The translations under genes were made by a program, and so were the position numbers. Below are positions 46,157-55,900 of a stretch of 64,000 bases of DNA, one piece after another (the first letter of the stretch is position 1; every line of letters starts with the position of its first letter). Source of the stretch: SCBR16-9 sp964537975 (GTDB taxonomy: Bacteria; Hydrogenedentota; Hydrogenedentia; Hydrogenedentales; SCBR16-9); contig CAZIDP010000020.1 of assembly GCA_964537975.1 (NCBI GenBank), positions 6,858 through 70,857 of the forward strand, read 5' to 3'. A model generated the notes under the pieces. That model had not been told where the DNA came from and ran no database searches. It worked only from the letters and a program-made list of their open reading frames with translations.

Positions 46157-47152
46157 TTACAAAGAATCAGCCGTTTCGGCGCTGTCGAGGAATCCCCCCA
46201 GGCCACCGGGGGCTGTGGTCACCTCAACGGTCAAAGGCTTAATTCGGCCCGCCCAGTCTGTTGTTGTCAATAAGTCGGTCCCCGGATTAAGTGACTTGAC
46301 TGTGCAGGAGCATGGCCCGGTGAGAAACTCGGCCGTTTTTCGAACCATATAGGGGTTAATCCCTTTGCCTATAAGTGGCTCCATGATCAGTCCGCGGCCA
46401 AAAATCGGAAATACCATCGGCTCACCCGTATAATCATGCAAATCAATTTCACTGGACATCAGCATGGCGATCAGCATTTTTTCTGCGAGGTCTTCACGCG
46501 ATAATCGAAGCAATTCAAACTGTATGGGAGATATAGTAATATCATCCACACCCCATTTTTCGATATCCGGTATGACCAAAGTCTGTTGAAGGCGGCCTAA
46601 CTCACGCTCCAGCAGGATTGCTGCTTCAGTGTCCTGACGCGTATTGCCGCTTTCCAACAACACCCATACCACCGAAACTCGATTGATAAGCTGCTCACAG
46701 ATTTTCTGCCGCAGGGGTGAGTCCACCAATGCGTCAAAGTTTTCCTGGTTTAACGCACCCGACCAAATCGGCACGCGACGATTTGAAGAGACGGAAGGGT
46801 AGTATACGACCATCCACGGGAAAGAGTCTGGAACTTCGCCCTGAAGGGCAGAATGGGCTAAAAGGCGTTCATTCGAATCTGCCTGCACACGGCGCAGCCG
46901 CAAGTTCACCGGCATGCTGCCTTTATCTCCTTGTGATATGGCCTGGATTTGTTGTAAGAGTGCTTCTTGCTCTTCGGTGAATTCTCCATTGTCGAAGACA
47001 TAAACCTCGTATGGGTCTTGTTCCCACCACTCCAGTGAATACTGGTAAACAGGAATCGGACAACTCCAAAGCGGGAATGAAACAAGGCATACGAATATCC
47101 ATATGCACACGGGTAACTTTTTTTTCGCTGCTATTTTAATAGGTAATTTCAT
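46157..47152 (-). CDS. Exported cysteine-containing protein of unknown function
   Basis: 331 aa. Signal peptide about 1-30 ending 'SFPLWSCPIPVYQY'; the Cys here could be lipidated only if the weak box Pro-Leu-Trp-Ser-Cys is used. Distinctive motifs are 'CPIPVYQYSLEWWEQDPYEVYVFDNG' (about 31-56, shown in part) and, near the C terminus, 'EFLTGPCSCTVKSLNPGTDLL'. I recall similar 'C-x-[IV]-P-V-[FY]-x-Y-[AS]-L-E-x-W' openings in planctomycete envelope genes near ABC transporters, but cannot verify this here. The middle has a thioredoxin-like feel without a clear CxxC. It lies between the ATPase and ModA-like genes (62- and 58-base gaps), suggesting an accessory role in the same system. Confidence 0.8.
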   Translation of the reverse strand: MKLPIKIAAKKKLPVCIWIFVCLVSFPLWSCPIPVYQYSLEWWEQDPYEVYVFDNGEFTEEQEALLQQIQAISQGDKGSMPVNLRLRRVQADSNERLLAHSALQGEVPDSFPWMVVYYPSVSSNRRVPIWSGALNQENFDALVDSPLRQKICEQLINRVSVVWVLLESGNTRQDTEAAILLERELGRLQQTLVIPDIEKWGVDDITISPIQFELLRLSREDLAEKMLIAMLMSSEIDLHDYTGEPMVFPIFGRGLIMEPLIGKGINPYMVRKTAEFLTGPCSCTVKSLNPGTDLLTTTDWAGRIKPLTVEVTTAPGGLGGFLDSAETADSL

Positions 47153-47214
47153 ACTGATTGCCTTTGTCTCTGGAGAAAATCTAACCTTGCTGCAATCCTG
47201 AATTCAGGTCAGCT

Positions 47215-47883
47215 TCAAGATTGCAACATACCCGCTTTAATATTGTACACATCGTCAAAGCCTTCGGTCCGTAACCCATGGGTTGCCATGACCACCGCAC
47301 CACCCTTACGCACATACTCCCACAGACAATCCAAAATAATGTGCTCGTTATCAATATCGAGATTCCCGGTAGGCTCATCGGCCAACAACAACGCGGGATT
47401 CGCGATTAGCGCCCGGGCCAGGGCCACCCGCTGGCGTTCGCCTGTACTTAGCTCAGAAGGATAATGCGCCAATCGTTCACCCAAACAGAATTGCTCTAGT
47501 AAAGCTTTCGCCCGTGAATCCAAATCCGGAATGGCCAGCGCTATTCCCGGCATTTTTACGTTGTCGAGCACGGTGAGGTAGGGCACCAGGTAGAACTGCT
47601 GAAAAACAAAGCCGATGTTTTTTCCACGAAAACCAGTTCGCTTGTCCGCGGACATCGAATACATATCCTGCCCCTTGACAACGACATTTCCGGTGTCCGG
47701 ACGCAGCAATCCACCTGCTGTCAGCAAGAGCGTTGTTTTACCACTGCCACTGGGCCCCCGAATTATTTTAAAGGTCTCTTTCTCAACACGTATCGAAACA
47801 TCATCAATGGCAACGATATGACTTCCGTTCCGTTGATAGTGTTTGGACACCTGCTCTATTTTCAAAGTCTCATCTTGGGTCAC
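47215..47883 (-). CDS. ABC transporter ATP-binding protein (LolD/MacB type)
   Basis: 222 aa. Walker A 'GPSGSGKTT' near 43-51, Q-loop 'FVFQQFYLVPYLTV', signature 'LSTGERQRVALARAL', Walker B 'LLLADEPTGNLD', H-loop 'MATHG'. The 'EPTGNLD' and 'STGERQR' wording is that of the LolD/MacB/FtsE group, which energises FtsX-type permeases for lipoprotein release or mechanotransmission rather than solute import. Start GTG 47883, six bases after GGAGG, preferred over ATG 47904 because the family begins near 'LKIEQVSKHY'. Next to an FtsX-type permease, with a 28-base gap after the permease stop. Confidence 0.93.
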   Translation of the reverse strand: MTQDETLKIEQVSKHYQRNGSHIVAIDDVSIRVEKETFKIIRGPSGSGKTTLLLTAGGLLRPDTGNVVVKGQDMYSMSADKRTGFRGKNIGFVFQQFYLVPYLTVLDNVKMPGIALAIPDLDSRAKALLEQFCLGERLAHYPSELSTGERQRVALARALIANPALLLADEPTGNLDIDNEHIILDCLWEYVRKGGAVVMATHGLRTEGFDDVYNIKAGMLQS

Positions 47884-47932
47884 GGTCTGCCTCCAAACCA
47901 GCATAGTTCTACTATAAAAAGAAACGGAAACT

Positions 47933-49234
47933 TCATTCTTCCCGTAAAATTACTGCCGGGTCCAACTGCGCTGCTTTTCTGGCAGGAATCCAACCGGCAA
48001 CAACTGCCAGCAAGGGTGTTCCCAGGATTACCAGCAGCAACATCACGGGGTGGATGAGCTGAACAAACTCTGTGCTCCATAGAGCAATACCCTCCCAGGA
48101 TGCGCCAGCCAGTAATCCGGGGATGCTCCCCAGAACGGCGCCCAGGCCACCCATCAGCGCCGCTTTGATTAAAAAAATGCTCATGATGGTGCTTTCCCGC
48201 ACCCCCACCGTTCTCATGATGGCTATCTCGCCTCTTCGTTCTTTCACATTGCTGGATATCAGGAAAAATATCCAGATGGCAGCTCCGGTGAGTACAACCG
48301 GGATGAGAAACCGAACCAGTTGTTGCCGTTGCACACCCAAATGGGCACGGTATGCAATTTCAGAATCGATGGCTGTTTCACGCATTTCTGCGGCTCTGGC
48401 CCGGGCTTCAAATCGCGCACGCAAGATGGTGCCAAACTCCATGACCTGTATATCCGGCAGGATTTGCTGCACCTCAGATTCCACCATTCCGAACGCTTCG
48501 AAATTACAGACACATTCCAATGCCAGGATGCCGTTGATCTTGCCTTCGAGACCAAACCATTGCTGTACCTTTTCCAGATCACACCATAGCGTGATATCGT
48601 CGTCATTGCCTCTGCGACTATGAACGCGATGTACCGTGAATTCTTCCCCTTGAAATGTTATTTGATCACCAGCATTGATACCGGTGATACGGGCAATGTC
48701 GTAGCCGGCTTCGATGGTGCCCTGTGGAAGCGTTTCACGAATCGGATTGCGGTACCTGCCTTCATCATCAAGAAACTGGGGTTTTTCGAAATTGGGAACC
48801 TGGCCCATGATGCCGCACAAGATGATTTCCTGTTCCTTCTCTTCCCAGGTAGTACGTTTTTGTAAAACGGGAAACAGGTGATTCAAATTTTTAATGCCCC
48901 CGGTTGACAACGCGAACACATACTCCAGAGGCATATACGTATTGGGACTCCCGTCAATTCGCAGCGAGTCTATGGATTGGTCTTCATGCAATATCAACAC
49001 GTTGTAGCCCATGTCTCGCATCATCAGACGGTAGTCATCTTCCAGTTTGGCCATATCTGCACGGGTTTCGTGTTCTTTTTGGTTGATTATCTGTTCTGTC
49101 TTGATCTCGTGGGCGGCTAATAAGGTAACTGCCCCCATGACAAGTCCCAGGGCAACCGATATACAGAGCAATCCGATTGCGAAATGGGTTTTGTTATAAA
49201 ATATCTCGCGCCAGATAATATTCCATTTACTCAT
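47933..49234 (-). CDS. FtsX/MacB-type ABC transporter permease
   Basis: 433 aa. One N-terminal transmembrane helix (about 18-40), a large periplasmic domain (about 45-300, with a MacB_PCD-like start 'VALGLVMGAVTLLAAHEIKTEQ'), and three C-terminal helices (about 310-335, 360-385, 400-425) with 'ERRGEIAIMRTVGVRESTIMSIFLIKAALMGGLGAVLGSIPG' (parts) and the ending 'ARKAAQLDPAVILREE', all hallmarks of FtsX-like permeases. Such systems change conformation in the periplasm rather than translocate small solutes. Partner of the downstream ATPase gene. 64 bases after the first PQQ-type gene stop. Confidence 0.92.
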   Translation of the reverse strand: MSKWNIIWREIFYNKTHFAIGLLCISVALGLVMGAVTLLAAHEIKTEQIINQKEHETRADMAKLEDDYRLMMRDMGYNVLILHEDQSIDSLRIDGSPNTYMPLEYVFALSTGGIKNLNHLFPVLQKRTTWEEKEQEIILCGIMGQVPNFEKPQFLDDEGRYRNPIRETLPQGTIEAGYDIARITGINAGDQITFQGEEFTVHRVHSRRGNDDDITLWCDLEKVQQWFGLEGKINGILALECVCNFEAFGMVESEVQQILPDIQVMEFGTILRARFEARARAAEMRETAIDSEIAYRAHLGVQRQQLVRFLIPVVLTGAAIWIFFLISSNVKERRGEIAIMRTVGVRESTIMSIFLIKAALMGGLGAVLGSIPGLLAGASWEGIALWSTEFVQLIHPVMLLLVILGTPLLAVVAGWIPARKAAQLDPAVILREE

Positions 49235-49298
49235 AGGTTCATGTCCCGCAGTTGCAGTGTAAATTTGTTTGTAAAAAATATGTTGCCCTTAACGGAAA

Positions 49299-52200
49299 TT
49301 AATCCACAGCGGCGGCAATCTCGACAACATTCGTAAAAAGCTCAATGCCATTGATAAAGGGGTCGCGTTCCGCCTCTTCAGATTTCAGGAACTCAATGGT
49401 CATAGTCATATCACTTAGCACGGTAAATTCTTCATATGTGCCACGCAGATGTCCCCCGGTTTTTTCCATTATGTCATAGTTGCTTACGATTTCTTCTCCA
49501 TTAACCAATACATCAAAAACACGCTCTCCGACTTCTACATCTTCTTCCAGCTCGGCAAAATGAAACCGTAGTGTATAGGTGGTATCCAGCAGATCATACA
49601 GCGTGATGCTGTTGTCTTCTTCTGTCATTTCTTTGCCGGAAGCAGCAACCCAGTCAATGCTGTCAGCAATGGTATCGGCGTTTTTCTGAATGGCGGATGG
49701 ATGTCTGCGCATCGTTCCTTCTTCATCGAACCATACCCGGCCCGAATCATGGTCTACGCGGCGGCCTGGGGCGCCCAGGTTAATGCCATAGCCTTCCGGG
49801 TTTGGAGGTGAAGCATCATAGCGGGTCCAATTTTCAATGTTAGTATCGCCAGGCATATGAATCATAGCCAGAGAGGTCTGGTTCTGATAACTGCAGGTAC
49901 ATGATCGGGTGTAATCCAGTGCATTGACCAGGCCTTCTGCCGCGATCATGTTGGCGGTACAACCGGAGCGAAATCCACTGAATGTACCGGTGCCGGTGTC
50001 ATGTTCCAGATCAAAATAACCTGCGTAACCCGTGCGATACAGCAGCAAATATTTACTCGCGTTTAATGTATTGCAACCATACGTCCTGCTGTAAGACCAG
50101 CCACTACTTTCACCTGTCAGTGGTTGCACACGCAACCAGTCTTCACCGGTCAACAGGGAACGGGCTGTCCCGGGGCGACCGGGGATCAGCATGTCCCCAA
50201 TGATTGCAGCAGGCACTGTAAAGCTGCCACTGCGTTCCCACAACATATCGCCCGTACTGCCACGCCGTGCCAGCATCTCCCGCGGTTCATCTTCAATCGT
50301 CCGGCGCAGGTCCTGGCTCCCGCTTTCGATTAAAATGTCATGCGCTTTGCTGTACAACAGAAATGTCCCGAAAACATTGGCATCGTTTTCCCACAGGACA
50401 TCACCGGTACCCAGTTCCAGCGCAAATATCCGGGAAACATCCTCCGGTACCTCTCCCCTGCGTGCCAGATGTTCAATGGCATTTTCTGATAAACCATCGA
50501 TCAAAAACAGGGTATTTCCCGAACTGATTATGGCATTGTGCCGGAAACCGACCTTCGCTTCCCGCGTCCACAAGACATCACCACTGTAACGGTTCATTAC
50601 CACAACAATGCCACTCGATGTTCCACTGTAACTTTCTAACCAACCGAGTTCCTGGTCTTCAAAGATGTGTGGTTCCGTGGTTGATATGAGGAAATCTCCC
50701 GAAACGCTGATATGACCCCAATCGGGCGCTTCATCGCCGTATAACGCTTGCACTGAGCGCCCAGGCAGGGCGAACTGGTTGATTACTTCTCCCGTAGCCG
50801 CGTTCAGCCGGTGAATTTTGCTGTCATAACGTAAATACACACTGTCTGGAAGCGTTACGAAAGGGCTGCCGATGTAGGTTGCACCCGGTATGTTGGTCAT
50901 GTAGACCTGTTCCCCATCAGTCCAACGTTCTTCCAGTTCCATATTGGTGAATGGGTGGCCAATCCCGGGATACGGCATGTCCCACAGTTGCCGCCCAGTA
51001 TAAACACAGCGCGCAGCGATGTTCTCAACACCCAGATATACCTGCCGTCCCCCGGCAATCTGAGGTCGTGGCCCTCCCGCATGCCGCGGTAAAATATTGT
51101 GGTTGTTGGGGCCGCCAAACCACAGCAAGCCCAGCGGTAAGCGCGCCAATTGTTCTTCAGAAACAAGTGTATTGGCCGAGTCATGGAGCTGATGGGTCCA
51201 TTGCCCTGCACCTGTCAAAGGACCACCGCGTTGCGCGAATACAGCATGATCGATAGCTTCCACATGTACTTTATCGACATTGGCCGCCCGCGCGGCTTCG
51301 GTCACGGCTTCTACTGAATCAGAAGGCACACTAAAATATGCCACGCCACCATAGGGCCGCAGTAAGTTTAGTATGCTGGCCCAGTTTGCATTGTCGTGTA
51401 AAATACCTGCCTGTGTTGCGTCTTCACTTGCCACCAGGCTGAACAAATAGGGCTGTACCGAAAAGGTCGCAGGATTGTCCTCAATAACCGCGACACGCTT
51501 TCCATATGAACCAGTCGATACCAGTTCATCGCGTAATGTACGTGCTACCAGTTCGTCATTTTCAACAACAACAATATGCAGGTCACTCCGTATCATTAAC
51601 TCTTTGAGGAGGTCACCTGAGCCATGCCCCAATAACAGCGCGTAGCCCTCCGTCTCTCCAAGCTCATCCAGCAAGGTCTGTGCGGTCTGAGCCCAGGCGG
51701 CAGTGCGTAACATCAAGCGTGCGGGCCGGTATGCGTGGCGTATTGGCGTTGTTTCCTCTGGGCCAAAGCAATATAAAGTGCCCTGCGTTGTCGTGACAAA
51801 TAGACGCCCATGGGCGGCAATCAGGTTAAATAAATCACCATCCAATTGCTCCGCAATTAATTCATAGCATTGCGTCAGCACATCATTTTCGTTCAGCCCC
51901 ATTCCATCGGCATGAACCGCATAGCCCCCGGCAGGCTTGGCCCTGAATGCTGCTTCTTTCACTTTTCCTGTATGCCGGTCTAAAAATGCGGGCGGGGTCC
52001 TGCCACCCGCCACCACCAGGGTATCTTCATTGGCCGCCAGATACCCCTGTGGAGCCAGCCCACCATATCCATAGGCGCCACCATGCGGGAGTTCGACGTA
52101 GTCCGAGCTGGTCGTGTCATTTACCCAGACCACCTCACCAGTCACCGCATTCAACGCGTAAATGAATATGCCATGCATAGGCCAGAAGCCTGCGGCGAAG

Positions 52201-52961
52201 TAAATGGTATCGTCCCATATTACCGGGCCGCCTCGTGCTGCCCAGAAATTGATGATTCGTTCATTACCAAGCAGCCGATGATCATTGGGGCCTCCTTGGA
52301 ACTTCCATGCCAGCGTACCATCTTCCGCGTGAACACAATATAGATGGCCATCATCCGAGGTAAAATATACATAATCTTTCCAGGCGACCGGGGCGAGCCG
52401 AACTGGCGCATTGGCATAAAATCGCCATATCTCAGCGCCATCGGAAATAGCATAGGCAGTAACACTATCGGTTGCATTAGACGGCACAAAAATGCGATTG
52501 CCCTTGACCACAGGCGAATACGAGAGGTCAAAATCCAGTTTGTTACGATGGTCCCACTGATGCGGCCAGGCACGCTTAGGCTCTGGCAATTCACGTACCC
52601 ATTGCAGATGCAGGTCAGAGGCAAATCGCAATGGTGTGGCTGCGCTTCTGCCCGCGTCATATTGCCACATGGGCCAATCTAAAAAGCCCGCCTTTTCCAA
52701 CGCGGTATATGCTTCCTCTCCCCCGATACTACCCAGCTCCCGGGCGACCGCTTCCCGCACAATCCGGTTTTCATGATTGAGCAAAGACGTTGTAAGATCA
52801 ACAAAGACTTCCTGTACCTGTATCGCAGCATTTGTTTGCCCTCCTGGGTCTTCTCCAAGCGCATTCAACTGTAAAACAATGCTGAAAACCAACAACACCG
52901 CACCAGCACTTACCAATCCAGAACCAAATAATGACGAGAAAGACCGATTCCAAAAACGCAT
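49299..52961 (-). CDS. Giant exported PQQ-like propeller protein with an internal methyltransferase-like domain and C-terminal malectin domain
   Basis: 1220 aa. N-terminal membrane segment/signal about 12-32; short helical repeat-like region 48-92 (VREAVARELGSIGGEEAYTAL); PQQ-like propeller blades from 95 ('VKGNRIFVPSNATDSVTAY', 'DDGHLYCVHAEDGTLAWKF'); a Rossmann insertion about 420-580 with motif I-like 'GYALLLGHGSGDLL' (439-452) and 'HIVVVENDE' (462-470); then more blades; a conserved 'SGCTANMIAAEGLVNALDYTRSCTCSYQ' segment (parts); and a malectin-like carbohydrate-binding domain about 1085-1215 ('TLYDLLDTTYTLRFHFAE', 'FINGIELF'). Twelve bases after the paralogous 1491-aa gene. Exported, probably anchored at the envelope. 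Function unknown; the Rossmann domain may bind SAM or another nucleotide. Confidence 0.88.
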   Translation of the reverse strand: MRFWNRSFSSLFGSGLVSAGAVLLVFSIVLQLNALGEDPGGQTNAAIQVQEVFVDLTTSLLNHENRIVREAVARELGSIGGEEAYTALEKAGFLDWPMWQYDAGRSAATPLRFASDLHLQWVRELPEPKRAWPHQWDHRNKLDFDLSYSPVVKGNRIFVPSNATDSVTAYAISDGAEIWRFYANAPVRLAPVAWKDYVYFTSDDGHLYCVHAEDGTLAWKFQGGPNDHRLLGNERIINFWAARGGPVIWDDTIYFAAGFWPMHGIFIYALNAVTGEVVWVNDTTSSDYVELPHGGAYGYGGLAPQGYLAANEDTLVVAGGRTPPAFLDRHTGKVKEAAFRAKPAGGYAVHADGMGLNENDVLTQCYELIAEQLDGDLFNLIAAHGRLFVTTTQGTLYCFGPEETTPIRHAYRPARLMLRTAAWAQTAQTLLDELGETEGYALLLGHGSGDLLKELMIRSDLHIVVVENDELVARTLRDELVSTGSYGKRVAVIEDNPATFSVQPYLFSLVASEDATQAGILHDNANWASILNLLRPYGGVAYFSVPSDSVEAVTEAARAANVDKVHVEAIDHAVFAQRGGPLTGAGQWTHQLHDSANTLVSEEQLARLPLGLLWFGGPNNHNILPRHAGGPRPQIAGGRQVYLGVENIAARCVYTGRQLWDMPYPGIGHPFTNMELEERWTDGEQVYMTNIPGATYIGSPFVTLPDSVYLRYDSKIHRLNAATGEVINQFALPGRSVQALYGDEAPDWGHISVSGDFLISTTEPHIFEDQELGWLESYSGTSSGIVVVMNRYSGDVLWTREAKVGFRHNAIISSGNTLFLIDGLSENAIEHLARRGEVPEDVSRIFALELGTGDVLWENDANVFGTFLLYSKAHDILIESGSQDLRRTIEDEPREMLARRGSTGDMLWERSGSFTVPAAIIGDMLIPGRPGTARSLLTGEDWLRVQPLTGESSGWSYSRTYGCNTLNASKYLLLYRTGYAGYFDLEHDTGTGTFSGFRSGCTANMIAAEGLVNALDYTRSCTCSYQNQTSLAMIHMPGDTNIENWTRYDASPPNPEGYGINLGAPGRRVDHDSGRVWFDEEGTMRRHPSAIQKNADTIADSIDWVAASGKEMTEEDNSITLYDLLDTTYTLRFHFAELEEDVEVGERVFDVLVNGEEIVSNYDIMEKTGGHLRGTYEEFTVLSDMTMTIEFLKSEEAERDPFINGIELFTNVVEIAAAVD

Positions 52962-52973
52962 ATATAAATATCC

Positions 52974-55900
52974 TTATTCAAATTTTTTAGCAACTGCAAT
53001 ATCACCGCTATTGGCAATAAGTTCAATGCCGCTGATTATGGGATAAAGCTCCGCGTTGGAAGCCTTGCGTAATGCAACGGTCATGGTCGTTCCGCTATCC
53101 ACATAAAATTCTTTTACAACAGGCAAGAATGCACTGCCCGTTTCTGCATAAATATCAAAATCCTGATAAACCACTTCATCATTAACAACAATGTCGAATA
53201 CGCGTTGTCCAGAAGTAACGCTGGTGTCATGCTCTGCAAAATGCAATCGTACTGTGTAATTTGTGGTGAGCAGATCGTACAGCGTCAGGGAGTCCTGGTC
53301 GACCTCCGTTATTTCGATTGCTGACGCAGCAACCCAGTCAATGCTTCCTTCACTTTCCAGGATGGCAGAAGCATGACGCCGGTGATTGCCTGGTAAATCG
53401 TGCCAAATCCGCCCGGAGGTGTGATCTATGCGGCGACCCGGAGCACCAAAATTAATCCCATACCCCAAGGGGTCTGGTAGCGCGCCATCATATAAAGCCC
53501 AGGATTCAATACCGGGCATGTCGGGCATGTGAATCAGGGCCAGTGAAGTCTGGTGCTGATAACTGCACGTACAGGTCCTGGTGTAGTCAGGCGCATTCAA
53601 TACCCCATCAGCCACCACCATATTATTGGTGCATCCTGAGCGAAATCCACCAAAGAACCCGGTACCCGTGTCATGTTCGAGATCAAAATAGGCAGCGGCA
53701 CCGGAACGGAAAGTGATGAGGTGCTCACTCAAGTTGTGACTGTTGCAACCATACCGACGATTGTATGCCCAGCTTGCACTTTCTCCCGTGAGTTCTTGCG
53801 TGCGCATTTTCCGCTCACCGCTCAGTAGATTGAGCGCATACCCAATTCCAGACCTGGCCGCGGGTGCCATGTAGATTTCATCCTTACGTATGGCCAATGG
53901 TCCCCAATACGAAGTAAGCGCGGGATTCTCCCACAACGGCTCACCTGTATTCCCATTAAATGCCGAGATGCGGTCTCCTGGCTCATCCTGTAACATACGC
54001 AAACCACCGGGCCGGCCACCTTGAATCAGGATGTCATATTCGGATGAATACCCCAGCCAGGTACCAAAAACACCCGTCGGATTTGTCCATAGTGTGTCAC
54101 CGGTTAGCAGGTCCAGTGCCAGCAGCAGGGCATTTCCAGGTTCTTCACCGCGCCGCTGCAGGTGTTCCAGAACACTATCAGAGAGTCGATCAATCAGGTA
54201 TAGACAATTGGCACCAGACACGATCGCATTGTGACGGAAGCCAGTTTGCGCTTCACGTATCCACAATACTTCGCCACTATGCCGGTCCAGAGCAATCAAT
54301 CGGCGACTGGAGGTGCCTTCCCAACCCCGGCCTTTGATGTCGGCCATCGTTTCAAAAACAGTAGTATAGTTACCTTCGCCTTCGAAGACCTGCGGCTCGA
54401 CGGTGGTTATGATTACATCACCCTGAATGCTGAGATGTCCCCAGTCCGGCTTACCTTCCAACTCAGGCGCGACCGGAAGCTGAAATTCCGCCATAACCTC
54501 ACCGGTTTCCGTTGACAGCCGGTAGATACGAGTCATATACCGCACATATATTCCATCTGGTAAGGAGACAAATGGGCTTCCCAATTGATTGGCACCAATA
54601 CCATCCGCATTGTGCATGAATACTTCCTGGCCACTCTCAAACTGCTCCTCCAGTTCCAGGTCCGTAAAAGGATGCCCCAGCCCGGGGAAGGTCTGCTGCC
54701 ACATTTCACGCCCGGTATAAACGCAGCGGGCACTGACGGTGTCGTTGCCAGGCAGAATGACCTTGCCTGCAATGACCTGTGGAATGGGGCCGTGGCCATG
54801 ACGCGGTAGAATATCGCTGTTGCACGGTCCACCAAACCAGAGAATACCCAGAGGTGTTTTGGTTCGGTTATCCGGTGAAAAATTGGTATTGGAAGCATCG
54901 GCATACTGGTGTGTCCAGTGCCCGGCACCCGTAAGCGGGCCCTCCCGTTGCGCAAATATATACTCGTGACGTAGTTCAACGCGTACCCGGTCTACATCGG
55001 CAGCCCTGGCCGCATCCGCAAGCTGCGTGAGTTTGTCATCATCAGCACCCAGATAAGCGATGCCCCCATAGGGCCGCAGTCGCTCCAGAATATAGGCCAG
55101 TGCAGATGCTTCGGCGCTGATGCCAGCGGCAGTACTGTCTTCACTCACAAGCAGGCTGAACAGATAGGGCTGTACCTTGAAAGCGGCTGGCTCGTCTTCA
55201 ATGACAGCTACACGCCAACCATACACACCCGCATCCGCAAGCTCATCACGCAAGGCGCGTACCCTGGTTGCGTCCGGTTCCACAACCACAATGTGGAGTT
55301 CGCTGCGCAAGAGCAATTCTATGAGCAGATCGCCTGAACCTGCCCCGAGCATCAATGCGTACCCTTCAATTTCGCCCAGTTCATCCACCAGGCTTTGCGC
55401 GGTTTCTGCCCATTGGGCAGTCCTGGGTGACAGCCGGGTTGGAGACAAATCATGTCGTACAGGTGTGTCGCTGTCAGGCGCAAAACAATACAGACGCCCC
55501 GAAGTGGTGGTGACATACAAACGATCATGGGCAACCAGCGCTTCGAAGACCTCCCCGTCGATTTGATGCTTCTGCTTTTCTACCTGTTGCGACAACATCG
55601 TGTTTTCTGCCCGGCCTATGCCGTCGATATTTACGGCATATCCTCCCTGGGGCTTGGCCCGTAACGACATTTCCAGGACTTCTCCGGTATGCCGGTCCAG
55701 GGTGGCCGGAGGTGTTCTGCCGCCCGCAACGATCAACACTTCATCTGAAGCCGCTATATATCCTTGCGGAGCGATACTGCCGACGCCTGTTGCGCCATCG
55801 TGTGGCAGTTGCACATAGGCTGAGCTTGTGGTGTCATTGACCCACACGACATCCCCGGTTTCCGCATTCAGGGCATAGATAAAAACACCATGCATCGGCC

